Of a stretch of DNA of 50,136 nt, positions 13,886-22,428 are shown piece by piece; positions within the stretch are counted from its first letter, which is position 1, and each line of letters starts with the position of its first letter. This DNA is from Rhodospirillales bacterium RIFCSPLOWO2_02_FULL_58_16 (GTDB lineage: Bacteria > Pseudomonadota > Alphaproteobacteria > Rhodospirillales > 2-02-FULL-58-16): positions 14,096 through 64,231 of the forward strand of contig MIAA01000027.1 of assembly GCA_001830425.1 (NCBI GenBank), given 5' to 3'. Both the position numbers and the translations under genes were made by a program. The notes beneath the pieces are model-generated. The model did no database searches, had not been told where the DNA came from, and saw only the letters and a list, made by a program, of their open reading frames with translations.

Positions 13886-15094
13886 TCAGGATAATCCGCC
13901 GGCATCGGTGGAAACCCAGCGGAAAAAAACGGGCAGACGGCGTCTGCGGGAGTCGGCGGTGGTGCCTTGAGAGGCGACGAACGATTTCTGGACTTTAGTC
14001 GAGAAATCCTGCGGACAGGCGAAATAGGCCCAAAGGGAGAGAAGTTCCCCGCAATGGGGCGGCATTTTATTGATCAGGTCACACATGAACTTGCGCCCCG
14101 ATCCGTCACGCCCCTCGCCCTCGGTAATCTCTTGGCGCAGCATCTGCCTGATTCCATTCATGCCGTTGCGGATTTTTTCAGGGTCGTATTCAGGCAGAGC
14201 TTTATAGACCATGATGTCGGTAATATCCGGCGGGTCGAAATTGTTCTCTACGGCGCCGGTCTTGATGATGTCCCAGACCTGCGAGGCTTCCTTTTCAAGT
14301 TCTTCGTTAAGTTTGATCGCGGTGGTCAGGTAAGTCTTTTTCTTATCGCGTTTGAACACATTAAGCAGGGACTTTTTTTTATGTTTGTCCCTCTTTCTTG
14401 CCTCTTCGGCCTTGTTTATGGCGCTTATGGTATTCTTGATGTTATCCCAGCGGTTTTCCCAGACGTAGCGGACGACGTTTTCCTTCAGCGGCTTTTCAAA
14501 TTCGGCCATGAAGGCGTTTTCGTCAGCTTCTTCCATGTTCATGCTCTGAGCCATAATCCTGATGCGGCGATTATCGAGCACGGCGGGTATGATGTAGGCG
14601 CGGATGGCCTTTTCAAAAACATCGGCGAATCCCGGCGCCAGGATAAACGGCAACGGCGTCGAATGTTCCGTAGTGATTTGCCAGGGCGTGAGCTTCTCGC
14701 GGAGAAAAGCGCACAAGCTTTCGGTGAATGCCGCCTCAAAGCTTGCGTTGAGCTTGGGCGCGTCTTCCGCCTCATTTTCAGCGGGGACGACCGCCAAAGC
14801 GGGTTTGGCGGACTGGGTGAGCGCCCTGGCGGCTGTTTCGAGAGCCGCCGCCCGACTGATCTGGGTAAGAGGCTCAATCACCTTCAGCGCCCGCTGTTTT
14901 CTTTCTGTAAAGTCCTGCTTTTTAGAGATGAATTCGATGACCTGCTTGGAAAGCTCGGAATAGGTCTCCGGGTTTGCCTGGAGAGATTCCAGCAATACCA
15001 TGACCGCGTCCCGCACGGTGCCGTCCAACTTGTCGGCATCCGGCGTTTCTTCGATACGCTGACGCCAATATGTGAAGTTTTTTTGCAGCGGCAT
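13886..15094 (-). CDS. Hypothetical protein, 402 residues, mostly helical
   Basis: I do not recognise this protein. It is soluble (no signal or membrane helix) and largely helical. The N-terminal 130 residues are rich in Glu, Ala, Leu and Lys. The middle holds a strongly basic stretch (about 245-270, Lys-Arg-Asp-Lys repeated) and the C-terminal third contains two isolated cysteines plus a Pro-Pro-His-Cys-Gly-Glu-Leu segment. An AAGG ribosome-binding site precedes the ATG. It is somewhat less GC-rich than its neighbours. It heads the leftward series that continues with the 126-residue unknown and then LysM-psd-pssA-ppx-rlmE. It is divergent from the epimerase gene. Confidence 0.75.
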   Translation of the reverse strand: MPLQKNFTYWRQRIEETPDADKLDGTVRDAVMVLLESLQANPETYSELSKQVIEFISKKQDFTERKQRALKVIEPLTQISRAAALETAARALTQSAKPALAVVPAENEAEDAPKLNASFEAAFTESLCAFLREKLTPWQITTEHSTPLPFILAPGFADVFEKAIRAYIIPAVLDNRRIRIMAQSMNMEEADENAFMAEFEKPLKENVVRYVWENRWDNIKNTISAINKAEEARKRDKHKKKSLLNVFKRDKKKTYLTTAIKLNEELEKEASQVWDIIKTGAVENNFDPPDITDIMVYKALPEYDPEKIRNGMNGIRQMLRQEITEGEGRDGSGRKFMCDLINKMPPHCGELLSLWAYFACPQDFSTKVQKSFVASQGTTADSRRRRLPVFFRWVSTDAGGLS

Positions 15095-15240
15095 AATTAC
15101 CTTATAGCCAATGTTGCCGCGATAGTGTCAAGGTTTTGAAGTTAACCCGATATAATGCCGCCGATTGTCGTCTTAGGGCGTGATTTTTGCGCCGCCGACG
15201 GTTATATGGATGGCAATATCTTTTTGCGACGGACATAAAC

Positions 15241-16230
15241 ATGACGGTCCTGGTTACCGGCGCCGCCGGCTTCATCGGTTTTCACGTTTGCCAAGCGCTT
15301 GTTAAGCGGGGCGAGCGGGTGGTCGGCGTTGATAACCTGAATGACTACTATGATGTTTCCCTGAAAAAGGCGCGCCTCGCCGTCCTCAAGGATGAGGACG
15401 GGTTCTCCTTCGAGCGTCTGGATATCGCCGAGCGCGCCGATGTGGATAGTCTGATCAAAAACCACGGGGATATCGACCGAATCGTTCATCTGGCGGCCCA
15501 GGCGGGGGTGCGCTATTCCCTGATCGACCCCTACGCCTACACCCGCGCCAACATCGAGGGACATCTGGTGCTTCTCGAAGCCTGCCGTCGGCTGAAACCT
15601 TTTCATCACATGGTTTACGCCTCGTCATCATCGGTCTACGGGTCTAACGAAAAAATGCCGTTCGCGGTGGATGACCGCACCGACTCCCCGTTGTCCCTTT
15701 ACGGCGCCACCAAAAAGGCAATGGAAGTGATGAGCCATGCCTATGCTCATCTTTTTGAACTGCCGCAGACGGGGCTGCGCTTCTTTACGGTATATGGCCC
15801 TTGGGGGCGGCCCGATATGGCGGCCTTTATATTTGTGCGCAAGATACTGGCCGGCGAGCCGATCCCCGTCTTCAATAACGGCGATATGAAGCGGGACTTT
15901 ACTTATATCGACGATATCGTTGACGGCGTGCTGCGCTGCCTCGACCACCCGCCTTCCATCGGCAAAAAAGGAGATGGGCCGCCGTGCCGTCTTTATAATA
16001 TCGGCAACAGCCGCTCGGAAAACCTCATGGATTTCATCGCCTTGATCGAAAGAGAACTAGGGAAAAAGGCCGGGATCGCGTTCAAGCCCATGCAGCCCGG
16101 CGACGTCAAGGAGACTTACTCCGACATCGCCGACGCCCGGCGCGACTTCGGCTACATGCCCAAAACCACCATCGAGGAAGGCATTCCCCGTTTCGTCCGG
16201 TGGTATCGAAATTATTATGAAAATTACTAG
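15241..16230 (+). CDS. NAD-dependent epimerase, UDP-glucuronate 4-epimerase-like
   Basis: A 329-residue extended SDR. It has the NAD motif Thr-Gly-Ala-Ala-Gly-Phe-Ile-Gly near the N-terminus, Val-Asp-Asn-Leu-Asn-Asp-Tyr-Tyr-Asp, catalytic Ser-Ser-Ser-Val-Tyr-Gly and Tyr-Gly-Ala-Thr-Lys, and the Tyr-Gly-Pro-Trp-Gly-Arg-Pro-Asp-Met-Ala segment. These match the LpsL/WbnF-type UDP-glucuronate 4-epimerases that make UDP-galacturonate for surface polysaccharide. The ATG at 15241 places the NAD motif at the expected distance; an upstream in-frame start at 15187 would add 18 unrelated residues. It stands alone before the flagellar block, so its product might feed LPS, capsule or flagellin glycosylation. 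Confidence 0.88.
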   Translation: MTVLVTGAAGFIGFHVCQALVKRGERVVGVDNLNDYYDVSLKKARLAVLKDEDGFSFERLDIAERADVDSLIKNHGDIDRIVHLAAQAGVRYSLIDPYAYTRANIEGHLVLLEACRRLKPFHHMVYASSSSVYGSNEKMPFAVDDRTDSPLSLYGATKKAMEVMSHAYAHLFELPQTGLRFFTVYGPWGRPDMAAFIFVRKILAGEPIPVFNNGDMKRDFTYIDDIVDGVLRCLDHPPSIGKKGDGPPCRLYNIGNSRSENLMDFIALIERELGKKAGIAFKPMQPGDVKETYSDIADARRDFGYMPKTTIEEGIPRFVRWYRNYYENY

Positions 16231-16358
16231 GCAAATTTTGCCGGGTTGTTAACGTCTTTTTCACGTTCCATGCACTATATTATGAAAATCAAGCAGGAAA
16301 TTCCCCGTCGCATGGTGGACGGGGGCAGTTTTTCTAACGCCGGATAAGGGGACGATTA

Positions 16359-18011
16359 GTGGAAACTTTAGTGCAGGCCCTTCGCAATCTCGGTCCTATG
16401 CGCCTGGCCGTAATGGGAGCCATGGTCTTCGGGCTGGTCTTCTTTTTCATCTATCTCATCACCCGGTTCGGGACGCCGCAAATGTCGCTGTTATACGGCG
16501 ATCTGGCGCAAGGCGATTCATCCCGCATCATATCCCAGCTTGACAGCCAGAACATCCCTTATGAATTAAAGGGCAACGGCGCCCAGATATTCGTCCCCGG
16601 AGACAAGGTTGCAAAGCTCCGCATGGATATGGCCGGCCAAGGGCTGCCCAGCGCCGGCGCCATCGGTTATGAAATTTTCGACACCGCCAGCACGTTAGGC
16701 ACAACCAATTTCGTCCAGAATATCAATCTGGTGCGCGCCATGGAAGGCGAACTGGCCCGAACCATCGGCTCCCTTGATATGGTGAGATCGGCCCGGGTTC
16801 ATCTGGTGCTGCCCAAGCGTGAGCTGTTCTCCCGTCAACAACAGCCGCCCAGCGCCTCAATCATCATCAAGATGGGAGGGGCGGGCCGTTTGAGCAACGA
16901 ACAGGTTTTAGCCGTTCAACATCTGGTGGCGGCGGCGGTTCCGGGACTGGCGCCCAACCTCATTTCCATTATCGACAACAAGGGCGCTTTGCTGGCTCCC
17001 GGATTCGACGGCGGCGGAACCGCCGGCTCACTCGACGCCAAGGCCGAGGAACGCAAGCGGGGATTTGAAAATCGTCTGGCCCGCACCATTGAGGGATTGC
17101 TCGAAAAGACAGTGGGCTTCGGTCGGGCGCGCGCCGAGGTGACCAGCGAGATGGACTTCGACCGCATCGATACAACCGAAGAACAGTTCATTCCCGACGG
17201 TCAGGTGGTGCGCTCGACGCAGAGTATCGAAGAATCAGCCAATTCCAATGAGGCCGACTCCTCTCAGCAGGTAGGCGTCGCCAATAACCTTCCCGACCCG
17301 AATATCGCCGCAGGCGGGGCCGGCGGCGCCTCCGCCAAAACGGCGCAAAACCGCACCGAGGAAACGATCAACTTTGAAATTTCCAAGAAGATCATTAACC
17401 ATGTGCGCGAATCCGGCATCATCAAACGCCTTTCGGTAGCCGTGCTGGTGGACGGCGTTCGCACGAACGACCAGGAAACAGGTAAACAAATTTACGCGGC
17501 GCGTCCCGCCGCCGATATGGAGCTTCTGGCCACCCTGGTTCGAAGCGCCATCGGCTTCAATGCCGACAGGGGGGATTCCGTTGATGTGATCAACATGGAG
17601 TTCGCCGACCTCGGCATGGCGGAAGAAAAACCCCTGGAGTTGTTCTTCGGCCTCGACAAGAACGATATGCTGCGCATCGCCGAATTCCTGGTGTTGGGCA
17701 TCGTCGCCATCCTGGTTATCCTGCTGGTGGTGCGTCCGCTGGTCAGCCGCGCCTTCGAGTCCATCCCGACAGGAATCGCCGTCACTCCCGACGGGCGGCT
17801 GCTTGCCGACACCTCCGCGCCGGCCCTGGGCGCCCCGATGCCCAAGAGCATAGCGCCGGTCGAGGAAGAGCATTTCGAGGAACTGATTGATATCGACCGC
17901 GTCGAAGGCCGGGTTAAGGCCTCCTCGGTGAAGAAAGTCGGCGAAATCATCGGCAAGCACCCTGACGAGGCATTGTCCATCATACGCTCCTGGATGTATC
18001 AGGAAAGCTAG
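16359..18011 (+). CDS. fliF: Flagellar MS-ring protein FliF
   Basis: A 550-residue FliF, the membrane base of the flagellar basal body. An N-terminal helix (about 17-37) and a C-terminal helix (about 445-467) flank the periplasmic ring-building region, which has Leu-Tyr-Gly-Asp-Leu, Ser-Ala-Arg-Val-His-Leu-Val-Leu-Pro and Ala-Val-Gln-His-Leu-Val-Ala motifs. The C-terminal tail (about 510-550) binds FliG. The GTG start follows an AAGGGGA ribosome-binding site. It is the first of ten closely spaced flagellar genes, so the main promoter should lie in 16231-16358. I could not identify a convincing sigma-54 or CtrA site there. Confidence 0.96.
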   Translation: METLVQALRNLGPMRLAVMGAMVFGLVFFFIYLITRFGTPQMSLLYGDLAQGDSSRIISQLDSQNIPYELKGNGAQIFVPGDKVAKLRMDMAGQGLPSAGAIGYEIFDTASTLGTTNFVQNINLVRAMEGELARTIGSLDMVRSARVHLVLPKRELFSRQQQPPSASIIIKMGGAGRLSNEQVLAVQHLVAAAVPGLAPNLISIIDNKGALLAPGFDGGGTAGSLDAKAEERKRGFENRLARTIEGLLEKTVGFGRARAEVTSEMDFDRIDTTEEQFIPDGQVVRSTQSIEESANSNEADSSQQVGVANNLPDPNIAAGGAGGASAKTAQNRTEETINFEISKKIINHVRESGIIKRLSVAVLVDGVRTNDQETGKQIYAARPAADMELLATLVRSAIGFNADRGDSVDVINMEFADLGMAEEKPLELFFGLDKNDMLRIAEFLVLGIVAILVILLVVRPLVSRAFESIPTGIAVTPDGRLLADTSAPALGAPMPKSIAPVEEEHFEELIDIDRVEGRVKASSVKKVGEIIGKHPDEALSIIRSWMYQES

Positions 18012-18025
18012 GATAGAATTGAATT

Positions 18026-19048
18026 ATGGCCAGAGTTAAAGACGACGCACGCTCGCTATCCGGTCCCCAAAAGGCGGCCGTCTTCATGCTGGCGCTGGGT
18101 CAGGAGCACTCCGCCACCCTGTTCGAGAAGATGGACGACGAAGAAATCCGGGACATGTCCCAAACCATGGCGACACTGGGCAACATCAGCGCCACTGTCG
18201 TTGAGCGTTTATTCGTCGAATTCGCCGATCAGCTTTCCGGCGGCGGCAGTTCCCTGACCGGCTCCTTCGACAGCACCGAACGGCTGCTGTACGCTTCTCT
18301 GCCCCAGGAGCGCGTCAACCAGATCATGGAAGAAATCCGTGGTCCCGCCGGCCGCACCATGTGGGACAAGCTTGAGAACGTCAACGAGACGGTGCTGGCC
18401 AACTATTTCAAGAACGAGTACCCGCAGACGGTGGCGGTGGTTCTTTCCAAGATCAAATCGGATCACGCCTCAAAGGTGCTGGCCCTGCTGCCGGAAAGCT
18501 TCTCGATGGAAGTAATCATGCGCATGCTGCGCATGGAGGCCGTGCAAAAAGAGGTTCTGGACAACGTCGAGCAAACGCTGCGCTCCGAGTTCATGAGCAC
18601 CCTGGCGCGCTCGGCCAGACGCGATTCTCACGAGATGATGGCGGAAATTTTCAACAGCCTGGACCGCAACACCGAAAACCGTTTCATGACGGCGCTGGAA
18701 GAACGCAACCGGGAATCAGCGGAAAAGATCAAATCACTGATGTTTACCTTCGACGATCTGGCCAGACTGGACATGGCCGGCGTCCAGGCCGTGCTTCGTC
18801 AAGTGGACAAAGGTCAGTTGGCGCTGGCCTTGAAGGGAGGGTCAGAAGACGTCAAGAGCCTGTTCTTCAAGAACATGTCGGAGCGCGCCGGCAAGATGAT
18901 GAAGGAAGACATGGAGGCGATGGGCGCTGTTCGCCTCAAGGACGTGGATGAGGCCCAGGCGGGCATCGTTCAAGCCGCCAAGGCGCTGGCCGACGCCGGA
19001 GAGATCGTCATCGCCAGCGGCGGCGAGGAAGACGAACTGGTGTACTGA
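18026..19048 (+). CDS. fliG: Flagellar motor switch protein FliG
   Basis: A 340-residue FliG, the rotor protein that contacts FliF, FliM/FliN and the stator. Visible features are the N-terminal [15 protein letters not shown], the central [11 protein letters not shown], the Met-Phe-Thr-Phe-Asp-Asp-Leu linker that joins middle and C-terminal domains, and the charged C-terminal torque helix (Ala-Leu-Lys-Gly-Gly then Lys-Asn-Met-Ser-Glu-Arg-Ala). Length is normal. It lies 14 nt after fliF. Confidence 0.97.
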   Translation: MARVKDDARSLSGPQKAAVFMLALGQEHSATLFEKMDDEEIRDMSQTMATLGNISATVVERLFVEFADQLSGGGSSLTGSFDSTERLLYASLPQERVNQIMEEIRGPAGRTMWDKLENVNETVLANYFKNEYPQTVAVVLSKIKSDHASKVLALLPESFSMEVIMRMLRMEAVQKEVLDNVEQTLRSEFMSTLARSARRDSHEMMAEIFNSLDRNTENRFMTALEERNRESAEKIKSLMFTFDDLARLDMAGVQAVLRQVDKGQLALALKGGSEDVKSLFFKNMSERAGKMMKEDMEAMGAVRLKDVDEAQAGIVQAAKALADAGEIVIASGGEEDELVY

Positions 19049-19115
19049 CCGACCGAATCAGGCCATTAAGACGGGCTGACAAATAAATTGATTTGCATGA
19101 TCGGATATATTGAGC

Positions 19116-19754
19116 ATGACGGTCGTAAGAAAGTTCCTCTTTGATGTCGACTTTAAAGAAGAAACGCCGCTTATTGAGAAAACTGAAGATGTCGTTGAGG
19201 ATGTCGAGCCTGAGGTAATCGAGCCTGTTTTTAAGGGATATAATCTGGAAATTTCATACGATGCGGGGTTTGACGACGGCAAGGAAGAAGGCATTCGCGA
19301 GGCATCAAGCGCTGTTCAACAACAGACCTCTGAAACACTGAAGACGATAATGAAGAATCTGTCGGATATCTACGGCATTCAGGAAAAAGCCAATGTTGTT
19401 GAAGCGCGAAACGCCATGGCGGCGGCCCTTGCCGTAGCGCGTAAGGCGCTTCCGGCACTCGGCGAGCGCAACGCCTTGGGCGAGATTGAGAGAATGATTG
19501 AAATGATCCTTAAAAAAGTAATTGATGAGCCGCAGGTCACCGTTCGGGTCAACGATAAACTGCACGATCAAATACTTGAACATGTCGAAGCGCTGGTCAA
19601 GAGCGGTAATTTCAAAGGCAAGCTGATCCTGCAACCGGATTCCGCCCTGCCGATCAGCGATTGCAAAATCGATTGGGGCAGCGGCGGCGCCGAGCGCAAT
19701 ATGGAGGTCCTGTGGCAGGAAATCGACGCGATTATTGAGCGCAATTTCAACTGA
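19116..19754 (+). CDS. fliH: Flagellar export ATPase regulator FliH
   Basis: A 212-residue FliH-like protein. The acidic N-terminus (residues 10-40) opens with Val-Arg-Lys-Phe-Leu-Phe-Asp-Val-Asp-Phe, which recurs in alphaproteobacterial FliH. A long helix follows with Gly-Phe-Asp-Asp-Gly-Lys-Glu-Glu-Gly, and the C-terminal domain resembles the V-ATPase E-subunit (Leu-Gln-Pro-Asp-Ser-Ala-Leu-Pro-Ile-Ser-Asp-Cys). It would link FliI to the rotor; fliI is not in the window. The ATG at 19116 is preferred to the TTG at 19110. The ribosome-binding site is weak. Confidence 0.88.
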   Translation: MTVVRKFLFDVDFKEETPLIEKTEDVVEDVEPEVIEPVFKGYNLEISYDAGFDDGKEEGIREASSAVQQQTSETLKTIMKNLSDIYGIQEKANVVEARNAMAAALAVARKALPALGERNALGEIERMIEMILKKVIDEPQVTVRVNDKLHDQILEHVEALVKSGNFKGKLILQPDSALPISDCKIDWGSGGAERNMEVLWQEIDAIIERNFN

Positions 19755-19785
19755 GGCGATTAACATTTAATCTTGGGAGTCGGCT

Positions 19786-20166
19786 ATGGCGGAGAATAAC
19801 GCGGATAAAGGAGCAAGGACAACGAATCTCCAGCTTTCCGAATTGGAAAGCGATACGGGTCCGTCGTCCGCTGCCTCCGGAACAGGGCAATCCGCTCCTC
19901 CCGATTTCGGCGGCGACATCACCCCCCAGAATCTGGAAGCGATCTACGACATCCCGGTGCAGGTTTCCGCCGTGCTTGGAAAATCCTCCATGCAGGTGAG
20001 CCAGCTTTTGAAACTGGGCCGGGGCGCCGTGGTTGAATTGGACCGCAAGGTAGGCGAAGCCATTGATATTTATGTAAACAACCGTCTGGTGGCTCGCGGC
20101 GAAGTCGTGGTCGTTGACGACCGTCTCGGCGTGACGATGACGGAAATTATCAAAACCGACAGATAG
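19786..20166 (+). CDS. fliN: Flagellar motor switch protein FliN
   Basis: A 126-residue FliN. The first 45 residues are a variable polar region. The rest is the SpoA domain: Tyr-Asp-Ile-Pro-Val-Gln-Val-Ser-Ala-Val-Leu-Gly, Leu-Leu-Lys-Leu-Gly-Arg-Gly-Ala-Val-Val-Glu-Leu-Asp and Val-Asn-Asn-Arg-Leu-Val-Ala-Arg-Gly-Glu-Val. It builds the C-ring with FliM (not in the window). TTGGGAG precedes the ATG by about 8 nt. Confidence 0.96.
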   Translation: MAENNADKGARTTNLQLSELESDTGPSSAASGTGQSAPPDFGGDITPQNLEAIYDIPVQVSAVLGKSSMQVSQLLKLGRGAVVELDRKVGEAIDIYVNNRLVARGEVVVVDDRLGVTMTEIIKTDR

Positions 20167-20193
20167 CAATAATGCCGCAAGAAAGCAGACGCC

Positions 20194-21021
20194 ATGACGA
20201 ATAGTGAGACAAATATCGATTCCGGCATTCAGGCGGGAAGGGTCAAGTTCTCCATGGACATGGCGACTGTTATCGGCCTCTTTTGCGGCTTCGCGCTGAT
20301 CATGTCGGCGATTGTCATGGGCGGCGATGCAAAATCTTTCATTGATATACCCTCGATCCTGATTGTTTTCGGCGGCACCTTGGCGGTTACCACCGTATGC
20401 TTCTCGTTCGCTGAAATCGGGCACACTTTCAAAGTCATAATGAAGACGGTTTTCTACGGCAGACGCGATGCCTCCGAGGCCGCGATCCAGATTTTGCGCG
20501 TCGCCGAGATGGCCCGCAAGCAAGGCGTTCTTTCACTTCAAAACGTGCTTGAATCCATAAGCGCCGATGCGTTCATGCATAAAGGAATCTCTATGGTCGT
20601 TGACGGCACGCCGGGCGAAGAGGTGGAAGCCATCCTGTGCCGCGATATACAGGCTACCATCATGCGTCACATCAAAAGCACCAGCGTCCTTCGCAAGGCG
20701 GCTGAGTTTGCTCCGGCGATGGGCCTGATCGGCACCCTTGTCGGTTTAGTGCAGATGCTGGGGCATCTGGACGATCCGTCCACCATCGGACCCAGCATGG
20801 CGGTGGCTCTGCTCACCACCTTTTACGGAGCGGTACTCGCCAACATAGTTTTTTTGCCTTTGGCGTCAAAGCTTGAGCGGAATTCCGCCGAAGAGACCCT
20901 GGTCAACAATGTCTATCTGATGGGAGCGGCGTCAATAGGCAGGCAGGAAAACCCCCGCAGACTGGAAATGCTTTTGAACAGCGTCCTGCCGCCGGCGAAG
21001 CGCGTACGATATTTTGATTAA
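20194..21021 (+). CDS. motA: MotA/PomA-type flagellar stator subunit
   Basis: A 275-residue member of the MotA/TolQ/ExbB family. Four hydrophobic helices are visible, at about 24-44, 52-70, 178-195 and 205-225. The cytoplasmic loop between helices 2 and 3 carries the conserved Arg-Arg-Asp-Ala-Ser-Glu-Ala region. The Glu-Phe-Ala-Pro-Ala-Met-Gly-Leu-Ile-Gly-Thr-Leu-Val-Gly-Leu motif at helix 3 is diagnostic of the ion-driven stator. About 20 polar residues precede helix 1, longer than in E. coli MotA, and the sequence is closer to the PomA type. No motB follows, so the partner must be elsewhere. Its place between fliN and flbD is seen in other Rhodospirillales. Confidence 0.9.
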   Translation: MTNSETNIDSGIQAGRVKFSMDMATVIGLFCGFALIMSAIVMGGDAKSFIDIPSILIVFGGTLAVTTVCFSFAEIGHTFKVIMKTVFYGRRDASEAAIQILRVAEMARKQGVLSLQNVLESISADAFMHKGISMVVDGTPGEEVEAILCRDIQATIMRHIKSTSVLRKAAEFAPAMGLIGTLVGLVQMLGHLDDPSTIGPSMAVALLTTFYGAVLANIVFLPLASKLERNSAEETLVNNVYLMGAASIGRQENPRRLEMLLNSVLPPAKRVRYFD

Positions 21022-21039
21022 ACTTGAGAGAATTTGAAT

Positions 21040-22398
21040 ATGCGGTTGCTTATTATCGGAACCCTTGAAGGACAGCTTGGAAATGCCGGCCAGATCGCCA
21101 TTTCCCATGGCGCCGATGTGCTTCAGGCGGATGATGTAGAAAAAGGCCTCGCTGTTCTCAGGTCGGGTCAAGGCGCCGATTTGGTAATGATCGATGTCAA
21201 ATGGGATGTCGGCCTTCTGGTTCAGAGTCTGAAGTCGGAACGCATCAACACGCCGGTGGTTGCCTGCGGCATCGGCGCCGATACGCAAGCTGCGGTTCGC
21301 GCCATCAAAGCCGGGGCCAGGGAATATATCCCCCTGCCGCCCAACGCCGATCTCATCGCCGCCGTGCTGGCCGCCGTTTCCGAGGAAAGCCACCCCATCA
21401 TCCTCACTGACGAGAGCATGATCAACTTACTAGCGCTGGCCGACAAGGTGGCTTCCAGCGACGCCGGCATCCTGGTGACGGGAGAATCCGGCACCGGCAA
21501 GGAGCTGCTGGCCCGCTACCTGCACGATAAAAGCCGCCGCTCCGGCGGTCGCTTTATCGCCGTCAACTGCGCCGCTATCCCGGAAAATCTTCTGGAATCA
21601 GAATTATTCGGTCATGAAAAGGGAGCTTTTACGGGGGCCGTGGCGCGGCGCATCGGCAGATTCGAGGAAGCTGACGGAGGCACGTTGCTGCTGGACGAAA
21701 TCAGCGAGATGGACATTCGTCTCCAAGCCAAGATGCTGCGCGTCATCCAGGAGCGCGAGGTCGATAGAGTCGGCGGTTCAAAACCGGTTAAGGTGAACGT
21801 GCGGATCATCGCCACCTCCAACCGCAACATGGAAGACGAGGTGGCCAAAGGGAACTTCCGCGAAGACCTTTTCTTTCGCCTCAACGTCGTCAACCTGGTA
21901 ATTCCCCCGCTTCGCGAACGCCCCAAGGATATTGAAGCGCTGGCCGCTCACTTTATCGCCAAATATGCCGAGGCCAATGATGTGCGGGCGCTGCCCCTTT
22001 CGCCCAAGGCCAAGCAAAAGCTGTTGAACCACTCCTGGCCCGGCAATGTGCGCGAGCTTGAAAACACCCTTCATCGCGCCGTGCTGTTTGCCGGCGGCGA
22101 AATGATTGACGCCGATAATATCCACATCGCCGGACCTTCGCCGTTCGCGGCTACGCAGGGCCGGACGGCGCCCGCCGGCGGCGTAGACGGCGAACGGGGC
22201 GGGCTGGTCGGACAGACCGTCTTTGAGGTCGAACGGGGGCTTATTATTGATACGTTGAGTTACTGCGTCGGCAACCGCACTCACGCCGCCAATATTTTAG
22301 GTATTTCCATACGCACTCTAAGGAACAAGCTGAAACTATATAACGAGCAAGGGTTTAACGTGCCTGCGCCCGGCGATGCCGAGCAGGCGGCGGTTTAA
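21040..22398 (+). CDS. flbD: Sigma-54-dependent flagellar regulator FlbD
   Basis: A 452-residue activator of late flagellar genes. The N-terminal 120 residues are receiver-like but degenerate: the usual acidic pair near the start is missing (Leu-Leu-Ile-Ile-Gly-Thr), while the Val-Met-Ile-Asp-Val strand remains. The AAA+ domain has Walker A Gly-Glu-Ser-Gly-Thr-Gly-Lys-Glu (148-155), the sigma-54 contact Gly-Ala-Phe-Thr-Gly-Ala (195-200) and Leu-Leu-Leu-Asp-Glu. The C-terminal Fis-type helix-turn-helix is Ala-Ala-Asn-Ile-Leu-Gly-Ile-Ser-Ile-Arg-Thr-Leu-Arg-Asn-Lys. The ATG at 21040 is preferred to a TTG at 21034. Caulobacter FlbD works with the trans-acting factor FliX; no fliX is seen here. 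Confidence 0.94.
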   Translation: MRLLIIGTLEGQLGNAGQIAISHGADVLQADDVEKGLAVLRSGQGADLVMIDVKWDVGLLVQSLKSERINTPVVACGIGADTQAAVRAIKAGAREYIPLPPNADLIAAVLAAVSEESHPIILTDESMINLLALADKVASSDAGILVTGESGTGKELLARYLHDKSRRSGGRFIAVNCAAIPENLLESELFGHEKGAFTGAVARRIGRFEEADGGTLLLDEISEMDIRLQAKMLRVIQEREVDRVGGSKPVKVNVRIIATSNRNMEDEVAKGNFREDLFFRLNVVNLVIPPLRERPKDIEALAAHFIAKYAEANDVRALPLSPKAKQKLLNHSWPGNVRELENTLHRAVLFAGGEMIDADNIHIAGPSPFAATQGRTAPAGGVDGERGGLVGQTVFEVERGLIIDTLSYCVGNRTHAANILGISIRTLRNKLKLYNEQGFNVPAPGDAEQAAV

Positions 22399-22428
22399 AT
22401 AATTAATCACTAAAAGGTAATGGCGTTC

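Noticed and set aside
16231-16358. Sigma-54 or CtrA site before fliF
   Set aside because: No TGGCAC-N5-TTGC pattern or TTAA-N7-TTAA pair could be found; only isolated partial matches.
19747-20523. Minus-strand open frame of 258 codons across fliN and motA
   Set aside because: Antisense to two clear flagellar genes; translation shows no family features.
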